This document shows, one piece after another, positions 7,074-12,583 of a DNA stretch of 12,583 bases. Origin of the DNA: CAVEFW01 sp964579575 (GTDB lineage Bacteria > Actinomycetota > Coriobacteriia > Coriobacteriales > Eggerthellaceae). The position numbers and the translations under genes are program-made. The notes under the pieces were generated by a model. That model was not told the DNA's origin, made no database searches, and was given only the letters and a program-made list of their open reading frames with translations. The stretch spans positions 1-12,583 of the forward strand of contig CAZOGL010000045.1 of the NCBI GenBank assembly GCA_964579575.1. Reading direction: 5' to 3'. Numbering within the stretch: the first letter of the stretch is position 1; the number at the start of each line of letters is the position of its first letter.

Positions 7074-8378
7074 ATGAGCCAGCAAGACATTTTGTATGCG
7101 TCTCAGGATGAAATCAAAAAGATTCAACTCGAGGGCATGAAGAAGACCGTAGTAACCTGCTACGAGAACATCCCTTTCTATAAGAACCTCTTTGACGAGG
7201 CCGGTTTTGACCCCTACGCTGTTGAAACTCTCGAGGATCTCCAAAAGGCCCCCTTCACCTGCAAGCAAGACCTTCGCGATAACTATCCGTACGGTCTGCT
7301 TGCTGTTCCTTTGGATGACGTCAGCGAGATCCACATGTCAAGCGGTACCTGCGGTGTTGCCACAGTCGGCGCCTATACCAAACACGACCTCGATATCTGG
7401 GGCGAGTGTTTTTCCCGCGGCATCACCTACGCTGGCGGCTCCGAGAAGGATGTCTGCCACGTTTGCTACGGCTATGGGTTGTTTACTGGCGGTCTTGGCG
7501 CCCATTATGGTGGCCTCCACAAGGGATGCACGACCATTCCCATGAGCGCCGGCAACACCGAGCGCCAAATTCGCGTGTTGCGCGACATGGGGTCCACCAT
7601 CCTTTGCTGCACTCCGTCCTACGCTATGCATATCGCTGATACCGCTATCGAGATGGGCATCGACCCTGCCAAAGAGTTCACGCTTCGCGCCGGTATTCAT
7701 GGTGCCGAGCCCTTTAGCGACAACTTCCGTGCCGACCTCGAAAAGAAACTGAACTACAAGGTACTTGACGTGTACGGCCTTACCGAGACCATGGGCCCTG
7801 GCGTCGCGATCGAGTGCTTGGAGCAAAATGGCCTCCATCTCGCTGAGGACCACTTCATTGCCGAGATCATCGATCCGAACACGGGCGAGACCTTGCCCGA
7901 CGGCGAGTGGGGCGAACTCGTGATCACCACCGTCGACCGTGAGGCTTCCCCGGTCGTCCGCTATCGCACCCGCGACATCACGCGTATCTTGCCGGGCGAG
8001 TGCAAGTGCGGCCGCACCCATCGCCGCATCGACCGTCTCCATGGTCGCACCGACGACATGCTCATCATTCGCGGCGTGAACGTCTTCCCCTCCCAGATTG
8101 AGGATGTCATGAAGACCTTCCCGGACGTCTCTTCTTGGTACCAAATCGAGCTCACCACCGTTGAGCACCTCGACCGCGTCATCCTCAAGGCTGAGCTGAA
8201 CCCCGATTTCGACTTCGACCAGATTGCGGCTATCGAGGCGCTCCAAAAGGCCATGGAGGCCAAGATGAAGTCCGACCTTTCTGTTGGTATCAAGGTCAAG
8301 CTTGTGGAACCCAAGACCATTGCGCGTTCCACGGGCAAGGCGAAGCGCGTCATCGACCTTCGCGAGAAGGGCGAGTAG
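7074..8378 (+). CDS. Phenylacetate-CoA ligase family protein (PaaK-like)
   Basis: This is a cytosolic AMP-forming ligase that joins an aryl or other organic acid to coenzyme A using ATP. Phenylacetate is the family prototype (EC 6.2.1.30). The 434 residues match the compact PaaK length. Signatures visible are YGLTETMGPGVAIEC (234-248), HLAEDHFIAEIIDP (255-268), RYRTRDI (296-302), CKCGRTHRRI (310-319), GRTDDMLIIRGVNVFPSQIE (324-343) and the C-terminal RSTGKAKRV, with the likely catalytic Lys422. The ATP-binding loop reads SSGTCGVATVGAYT (89-102) where SSGTTGKPT is usual, so a Cys replaces Thr and the Lys-Pro pair is missing. In gut anaerobes such ligases often work with 2-oxoacid:ferredoxin oxidoreductases in aromatic amino acid breakdown. 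No such partner is in this window, so the substrate is not known. GAAAGG precedes the ATG. Confidence 0.9.
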   Translation: MSQQDILYASQDEIKKIQLEGMKKTVVTCYENIPFYKNLFDEAGFDPYAVETLEDLQKAPFTCKQDLRDNYPYGLLAVPLDDVSEIHMSSGTCGVATVGAYTKHDLDIWGECFSRGITYAGGSEKDVCHVCYGYGLFTGGLGAHYGGLHKGCTTIPMSAGNTERQIRVLRDMGSTILCCTPSYAMHIADTAIEMGIDPAKEFTLRAGIHGAEPFSDNFRADLEKKLNYKVLDVYGLTETMGPGVAIECLEQNGLHLAEDHFIAEIIDPNTGETLPDGEWGELVITTVDREASPVVRYRTRDITRILPGECKCGRTHRRIDRLHGRTDDMLIIRGVNVFPSQIEDVMKTFPDVSSWYQIELTTVEHLDRVILKAELNPDFDFDQIAAIEALQKAMEAKMKSDLSVGIKVKLVEPKTIARSTGKAKRVIDLREKGE

Positions 8379-8384
8379 ACGGGT

Positions 8385-8415
8385 AGGCGGCGCCGAGCGA
8401 GAAGGCGGCGCCGAG
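8385..8415. repeat. 13-bp direct repeat with 18-bp step after paaK
   Basis: AGGCGGCGCCGAG occurs at 8385-8397 and again at 8403-8415, containing the palindrome GGCGCC. The second copy runs into the longer repeat described next. Confidence 0.75.
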
Positions 8416-8582
8416 ACCGCGTGTCGCATCGCGAGCGTGACAGGGAAGTGTCGACCGTGTCGCGCAAGCCTAAGCCCGTCATCGAGACCGCGTGTCGCAT
8501 CGCGAGCGTGACAGGGAAGTGTCGACTTTGTTGTTACTCAAACCAAAGTCCATTTCCGAGACCCCGTTTCGGATTGCGAGCG
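8412..8582. repeat. 44-bp perfect direct repeat, 71-bp step, plus a degenerate third copy
   Basis: Bases 8412-8455 and 8483-8526 are identical over 44 bases (starting CGAGACCGCG and ending AAGTGTCGAC). A third, partial copy at 8557-8582 matches 22 of the first 26 bases and runs directly into the terminator at 8579. The interposed segments of 27 and 30 bases are themselves related (12 of the last 20 bases agree), so the whole roughly 71-74 bp unit was duplicated. No ORF is supported here. Confidence 0.9.
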
Positions 8583-8608
8583 CCCCGGCTGTTGTTGGGG
8601 CGCTTTTT
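8579..8608 (+). terminator. Intrinsic terminator downstream of paaK
   Basis: AGCGCCCC (8579-8586) pairs perfectly with GGGGCGCT (8597-8604) around a 10-base loop, and T continues to 8608. It closes the paaK transcript about 200 bases after the stop, or ends a short RNA covering the repeats. In the remaining spacer, 8609-8749, I see no gene or clear promoter. GAAAGGA just before 8750 is the ribosome binding site of the next gene. Confidence 0.85.
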
Positions 8609-8749
8609 GGGTAGAATGACCTGTATGCATGTCGATGGGGTGTGTGAGATGGCGTGCGAGGGAGTTGCAAGATGATGCGGTTTAGTCTCGCTCGCGAATA
8701 AAAATGAGATAACATACTCGTTTGACGTCACAATCTGAAAGGAAATCGC

Positions 8750-9706
8750 ATGCTAGAGGTTACAAAACGACTTTGTATCCGCGTTGCCGTGTTGCTTGCT
8801 TGTTTGCTTGTCGTGATTGCGGGGGCCCCTTTCGTGGGGACGGGCGAGAAGGCGTTTGCAGACTCTCCGACCTACACTGCGACCATAACCTCGGATGTTG
8901 AGGCGCTCGTTCCCGGTGACCAGTTCACTGTCTCTGTCAACCTTGCGCGCGACGGCGCGTCCGAGTATCCGATGTATGCGCTGTCTGCCACGATTCGATG
9001 GAATTCCGACATGTTGTCCCTTGTCAACTATGACAGCGGCAATCTTGACGCGTACACCACCTACGAGGACGGGCATGGCGACATCGTCCTCAACTACCTC
9101 TCGCGGTCTCTCTCAGGCACGACTTGGGAAAGCCCCGTCTCTATCCTCACCATGACTTTTGAGGCGAAGGTCGCGGGGACGTCTTCGGTTTCGTTCCAGC
9201 GCGTGAACGTGTCCAACGAGACGGGAATGAGCAAGTATACCTGTGTGTGCACTGACGCCACCGTCGTCGTGGGTACTCCTGGGACTCCCGAGGAAGAATC
9301 GGCGGTCACGCCCTCCGGGGAGGAGTCATCGGGTACCTCCGAGGGTACGGCGAGTGAATCGAAGGCGACCACCAACACTAATACGTCCGGTTCTGGCAAG
9401 TCGGGTGCCTCCGCCATATCGGGCGCCTCTTTGCTTGATATGACCCCGGAGGAGGCGCGGGAACTCATCGACTTGGGGTACGACATCGACGCTTTGGTCA
9501 CGGAAGCCGTGGACAGCGGCGAGCTTACTCCCGAACAGGGTGAGACCGTCAAACAACAATTCGCCGAGGTTGCCAATTCCTCCAAGACGGGCGATTTCCC
9601 CTTGGTCCCCGTAATCGCTGTCGCGGTGATTGTCATTGTTGCCGCTTGTGTCGGAATCATACTTGTACGTCGCAAGGGACACGCTTCGAAAGAGGAGGAA
9701 CAATGA
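8750..9706 (+). CDS. Cohesin-domain surface protein with C-terminal membrane anchor
   Basis: A signal peptide (1-37, likely cut after AFA) is followed by a cohesin-type domain at about 44-175. It shows VPGDQFTVSVNL, a YALSATIRWNSDMLSLV strand pair, and ILTMTFEAKVAGTSSVSF, the usual order for a cohesin jelly-roll. A Pro/Ser/Thr/Glu/Gly-rich linker (176-228) and a short acidic helical part (229-276) lead to SSKTGD (277-282), a hydrophobic segment (284-306) and RRK. This C-terminus resembles a sortase sorting signal in which LP of LPKTGD has become SS, so it may be anchored by sortase or simply by the membrane helix. The role inferred is a cell-surface receptor for dockerin-bearing proteins such as the one ending at 2204. 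The stop overlaps the start of the next gene by ATGA, which indicates translational coupling. GAAAGGA precedes the ATG. Confidence 0.85.
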   Translation: MLEVTKRLCIRVAVLLACLLVVIAGAPFVGTGEKAFADSPTYTATITSDVEALVPGDQFTVSVNLARDGASEYPMYALSATIRWNSDMLSLVNYDSGNLDAYTTYEDGHGDIVLNYLSRSLSGTTWESPVSILTMTFEAKVAGTSSVSFQRVNVSNETGMSKYTCVCTDATVVVGTPGTPEEESAVTPSGEESSGTSEGTASESKATTNTNTSGSGKSGASAISGASLLDMTPEEARELIDLGYDIDALVTEAVDSGELTPEQGETVKQQFAEVANSSKTGDFPLVPVIAVAVIVIVAACVGIILVRRKGHASKEEEQ

Positions 9707-10128
9707 AAAACGCCGCCAAATTTGTTGCGGTTGTTTTGGCTTCCGCGCTGGTCGTGCTCGTAGTTGCCCTGACATCGTGCGGGGCCAACTACCAAAAGAG
9801 CCTCGCCGGAACCTATGATCTATACGAGATCCAAGGCGATAACGGGACGACCCACGAGGAGATAGCTCAGCTTGAGAAAGCTGGTTTTGCCTTGTTTATC
9901 AACCTCAACGAAGACGGGACGTTCAACTTCGTGTACCTCGGCACCGATTTCAAGGGGTCGTGGAGCACCAAGGACGGAAAATCCATCGAGATGGCTCCTG
10001 AAGACACATCCGTTACGATGTCTGATTGCACCTATGAGGACGGTAAGCTCACCTTATCCCTCTATGGCGATACGACGGTATTTGCGAAGGGTTCGACGAG
10101 AAAGGTTTCCGATTACGTGGAGCAATGA
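9703..10128 (+). CDS. Small lipoprotein of unknown function, coupled to the cohesin gene
   Basis: The ATG at 9703 is preferred over an in-frame ATG at 9646 because GAGGAGG lies just upstream and the frame then begins MKNAAKF with a classical lipoprotein signal. The hydrophobic stretch ends in the lipobox LTSC with Cys26, so the mature protein of about 116 residues should be lipid-anchored on the outer face of the membrane. The body (LAGTYDLYEIQGDNG, GFALFINLNEDGTFNF, FKGSWSTKDGKSIEM, CTYEDGKLTLSL) has the strand-turn rhythm of small lipocalin-like lipoproteins (G-x-Y, then D-G-T/K turns). No catalytic motif is visible. The ATGA overlap with the cohesin gene suggests equal production and perhaps a joint function at the membrane. 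Specific function not recognised. Confidence 0.8.
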   Translation: MKNAAKFVAVVLASALVVLVVALTSCGANYQKSLAGTYDLYEIQGDNGTTHEEIAQLEKAGFALFINLNEDGTFNFVYLGTDFKGSWSTKDGKSIEMAPEDTSVTMSDCTYEDGKLTLSLYGDTTVFAKGSTRKVSDYVEQ

Positions 10129-10172
10129 TATCCAACTCGCTTCACTTTTACCAAGTTGCCCTGACCAAGGAC

Positions 10173-10189
10173 GGACGCGTTGTGCGTCC
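10173..10189 (+). other. Short hairpin after the lipoprotein gene
   Basis: GGACGC (10173-10178) and GCGTCC (10184-10189) form a perfect 6-bp stem with a 5-base loop, 45 bases after the stop. It has no T-run behind it on either strand, so it is a weak terminator candidate at best. Confidence 0.35.
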
Positions 10190-10208
10190 AAGAAGAAAGG
10201 TGGGTTGT

Positions 10209-10235
10209 TTGATAAAATTCCTCATTAAGTATTAT
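10209..10235 (+). promoter_or_regulatory. Candidate promoter for the repeat surface protein
   Basis: TTGATA (10209-10214) and TATTAT (10230-10235) each match five of six sigma70 consensus positions, but the spacer is a short 15 bases. TACAAT at 10247-10252 is an alternative -10. The 9-mer attcctcat repeats just here (10217-10225 and 10233-10241), and TCCTCA can pair with TGAGGA downstream (10257-10262), which may reflect regulation. Confidence 0.35.
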
Positions 10236-10305
10236 TCCTCATGCACTACAATAAGCTGAGGATGGATACCTACCGTCTGGCTGAAAGAAAAGGAGGAACA
10301 GTCCG

Positions 10306-12583
10306 ATGAAGAATCCAAAGTGTAATGAAACACCAAAAGGAAGGATGCGCAAGGCCGCGATAAGCACCGTATGCTCGGTTGTCTTAGTGACGAGCATGTG
10401 CCCCGCAGCAGCGTTGGCCCAGGTCCAAATTGATGCGCCTGATGACCAGCTGAGTGTCGTCGCTGACGCTACGTACGCGGTTGACTTCGCCATCCCAACT
10501 GGCGGGTCTTCCACCGTTCAGGCTGGCGAGACATTTAATTTGGTGTTTAAAGGCGCTTCCACTGTCACGGGAACCAAGATTGCCTGCGCCCAGGTAAACT
10601 TCAAGTTCGACACGACGAAGTGCCAGATTGACAAGTACGTCGTTGCCGATAAAGTTAATGGCGAGGTTTCGTACGACAACGAGAAGGGGACTGGCCTGAT
10701 CACCTTCTATGGCAACGATACGGAGTCCCTCGAGGCATGCACCATCACCTTCAAGGCGCTTGACAACGTTGAAGGTGATGCTGGTATCGCGATCACGAGC
10801 GCTGGCGCTGCTGCGAGCCAAAAGACTGACTTGGAGAACGCATCTTACAGTGCGAGCGCTGGCATCACGATTAATAATGCTACCGACATCTCCACCGTTG
10901 GCATCAACGACCCAGGCACGCAGTTCTACACCGGCAAGGAGATCCAGCCGCTGGCTGGCTCCACTAAGACCAAGAGCGCTGGCAGGATCACCGAGGGCGT
11001 CGACTACACCGTCGTGTACAAGGACAACATCGGCAAGAAGGACGAGGACACGACGGCCACGGCTGTCGTCACCGGCATCGGCAAGTACAAGGGCACTGTT
11101 GAAATCACCTTCGGCATCACCCAGTACAAGCTGACCTTGAACGTCGACGGCTCCAGCGTCAAGACCATCACCCGCGACGAACTCGAGGCCATCGCCGAGA
11201 AGTCCGAGGACAACACCGAGCCCGCCTACTACCAGTACGGCAGCTCCACCTCCGCCACGGTCTTCGCGGTGCCTAAAAAGCAGTACGTGACGATCAACGC
11301 GCTGCTCAAGGAGCTTGGCATCACCGACTACACCTCCGTCAAGGCCAGCGCCTCCGACGGCTTCTCCACCACGGTCTCCAAGGACACCGTCGAGAAAGGC
11401 CAGTTCTACCCGGCCCAGACCACCGACAACGTCCTGAACGCCGAGGGCGCGATTTCCACCCCGGCCATCCTGGCCCTGCAGTGGGACAGCGCCTCCCTCA
11501 CGAGTGGCACGTCCTTGTCCACCGCTAACGCCCTGCTCGAGGATACCTCTAACGACTCCGTCGTGATTCGCATCCTCATGGGCGCCACCGCCGAGGACTT
11601 CGCCAAGGGCGACTACGCCGGCAGGCGCTTCGTCTCCAACGTGACTGGACTCGACTTCACTGAAGGAGTCGCAAAGACCGACATCTCCACCGTTGGCATC
11701 AACGACCCAGGCACGCAGTTCTACACCGGCAAGGAGATCCAGCCGCTGGCTGGCTCCACTAAGACCAAGAACGCTGGCAGGATCACCGAGGGCGTCGACT
11801 ACACCGTCGAGTACAAGGACAACGTCGGCAAGAAGGGCGAGACCACGACGGCAACGGCCATCGTCACCGGCATCGGCAAGTACAAGGGCACCGTCGAGAT
11901 CACCTTCGACATCACCCAGTACACGCTGACCCTGAACATCGACGGCTCCAGCGTCAAGATCATCACCCGCGACGAGCTCGCGGCCATCGCCGAGAAGTCC
12001 GAGGACAACACCGAGCCCGCCTACTACCAGTACGGCAGCTCCACCTCCGCCACGGTCTTCGCGGTGCCTAAAAAGCAGTACGTGACGATCAACGCGCTGC
12101 TCAAGGAGCTTGGCATCACCGACTACACCTCCGTCAAGGCCAGCGCCTCCGACGGCTTCTCCACCACGGTCTCCAAGGACACCGTCGAGAAAGGCCAGTT
12201 CTACCCGGCCCAGACCACCGACAACGTCCTGAACGCCGAGGGCGCGATTTCCACCCCGGCCATCCTGGCCCTGCAGTGGGACAGCGCCTCCCTCACGAGT
12301 GGCACGTCCTTGTCCACCGCTAACGCCCTGCTCGAGGATACCTCTAACGACTCCGTCGTGATTCGCATCCTCATGGGCGCCACCGCCGAGGACTTCGCCA
12401 AGGGCGACTACGCCGGCAGACGCTTCGTCACCAACGTTACTGGCATCGACGTTGCCGCGGTCCGCTCCGGCGTCGAGGGCTTCGTCGATCGCCTCTACAA
12501 CAACGTCCTGGGACGCGTCGCCGACGCCGAGGGCAAGGCTGTCCAGATCGAGGGCATGAAGACCTCCGGTGCCGCCCAGATCA
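10306..12583 (+). CDS. Secreted cohesin-like protein with 265-residue repeats and DUF4214-like domain, 3' partial
   Basis: The frame is open from ATG 10306 (AGGAGG upstream) to the end of the window, 759 codons. A signal peptide ends at AALA (35-38). Residues about 55-190 resemble a cohesin: VQAGETFNLVFKG, a strand with CAQVNFKFDTTKC, then a strand with CTITFKALDN and the closing ASAGITI. Residues 193-457 and 458-715 are two copies of a composite unit. The first 80 residues of each (FYTGKEIQPLAG, EGVDYTVVYKDN, GIGKYKGTVEITF) are an Ig-like repeat common in surface proteins. The remaining about 180 residues (TITRDELEAI, VTINALLKELGITDY, SASDGFSTTVSKD) I cannot place with certainty; they loosely recall the sulfite-oxidase/molybdopterin-binding fold without cofactor residues. 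From about 724, FVDRLYNNVLGRVADAEG matches the start of DUF4214. The protein is probably a large surface component or adhesin working with the neighbouring cohesin. C-terminus and anchoring are unknown. Confidence 0.85.
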   Translation, partial: MKNPKCNETPKGRMRKAAISTVCSVVLVTSMCPAAALAQVQIDAPDDQLSVVADATYAVDFAIPTGGSSTVQAGETFNLVFKGASTVTGTKIACAQVNFKFDTTKCQIDKYVVADKVNGEVSYDNEKGTGLITFYGNDTESLEACTITFKALDNVEGDAGIAITSAGAAASQKTDLENASYSASAGITINNATDISTVGINDPGTQFYTGKEIQPLAGSTKTKSAGRITEGVDYTVVYKDNIGKKDEDTTATAVVTGIGKYKGTVEITFGITQYKLTLNVDGSSVKTITRDELEAIAEKSEDNTEPAYYQYGSSTSATVFAVPKKQYVTINALLKELGITDYTSVKASASDGFSTTVSKDTVEKGQFYPAQTTDNVLNAEGAISTPAILALQWDSASLTSGTSLSTANALLEDTSNDSVVIRILMGATAEDFAKGDYAGRRFVSNVTGLDFTEGVAKTDISTVGINDPGTQFYTGKEIQPLAGSTKTKNAGRITEGVDYTVEYKDNVGKKGETTTATAIVTGIGKYKGTVEITFDITQYTLTLNIDGSSVKIITRDELAAIAEKSEDNTEPAYYQYGSSTSATVFAVPKKQYVTINALLKELGITDYTSVKASASDGFSTTVSKDTVEKGQFYPAQTTDNVLNAEGAISTPAILALQWDSASLTSGTSLSTANALLEDTSNDSVVIRILMGATAEDFAKGDYAGRRFVTNVTGIDVAAVRSGVEGFVDRLYNNVLGRVADAEGKAVQIEGMKTSGAAQI
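10882..12450 (+). repeat. Two tandem 795-bp coding repeats, partly identical
   Basis: Copy 1 begins at 10882 and copy 2 at 11677, an exact in-frame step of 795 bases (265 codons). By eye, 11187-11624 is identical to 11982-12419 over 438 bases, and roughly the first 130 bases of each copy differ at one position. The middle 170 or so bases differ at about 18 positions, many changing amino acids. Copy 2 diverges at its end, where the DUF4214-like part starts. Confidence 0.92.

Noticed and set aside
8412..8582. CRISPR-like pattern: repeats of 44 bp with spacers of 27 and 30 bases and a degenerate terminal repeat
   Set aside because: There are only two good copies, the spacers resemble each other (12 of the last 20 bases), and no cas gene is nearby. 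Duplication of a whole 71-74 bp unit explains it better.
8616..8675. 19-residue Cys-containing ORF (MTCMHVDGVCEMACEGVAR) after the terminator
   Set aside because: It has no Shine-Dalgarno, lies directly behind the terminator, and shows no sign of conservation that can be judged here.
8681..8715. Promoter for the cohesin gene (TTTAGT ... TAACAT)
   Set aside because: The spacer would be 23 bases and both hexamers are poor matches, so I do not list it.

Overview
This window is part of a draft scaffold. It contains two runs of exactly 100 N (2399-2498 and 3702-3801), which is the usual placeholder for a gap of unknown length. The gene set points to a Gram-positive anaerobe: DapL-type lysine/peptidoglycan precursor synthesis, MurJ, a PaaK-type aryl-CoA ligase and large secreted surface proteins with BspA, cohesin, dockerin and DUF4214-like domains. 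A gut or oral member of the Coriobacteriia (Actinomycetota) fits best. That assignment is an inference from gene content and moderately high GC, not from a marker gene.

Layout. At 3-2204 is the 3' part of a secreted BspA-like (DUF285) protein that ends in a dockerin module and is followed by an intrinsic terminator. Facing it is a NOL1/NOP2/Sun-family RNA m5C methyltransferase (3390-2499, minus strand) whose C-terminus falls in the first gap. Its leader holds a duplicated Shine-Dalgarno/start module that forms a six-residue upstream ORF. Divergent from it, beyond the second gap, are dapL (3905-5131), murJ (5311-6954) and a paaK-like ligase (7074-8378), all on the plus strand. After a repeat-rich spacer with a terminator comes a surface cluster: a cohesin protein with a C-terminal membrane anchor (8750-9706), a translationally coupled lipoprotein (9703-10128), and a long secreted protein that starts at 10306 and runs off the window. 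The last one has a cohesin-like N-terminus, two 265-residue repeats and the beginning of a DUF4214-like domain.

How they fit together. The housekeeping block supplies meso-diaminopimelate (DapL), flips lipid II (MurJ) and activates aryl acids (PaaK). The flanking surface genes contain both halves of a cohesin-dockerin pair. This suggests that the cell builds a non-covalent surface assembly, with a membrane-anchored cohesin as receptor and dockerin-tagged BspA-like proteins as clients. The pairing is inference.

The most unusual feature at the DNA level is that four intergenic spacers each carry a different tandem repeat: a 19-20 bp unit before the methyltransferase, a 7-bp unit before dapL, an 11-bp unit before murJ, and a roughly 71-74 bp unit after paaK. 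Each differs in sequence and period, as if this genome tends to amplify short repeats in spacers.
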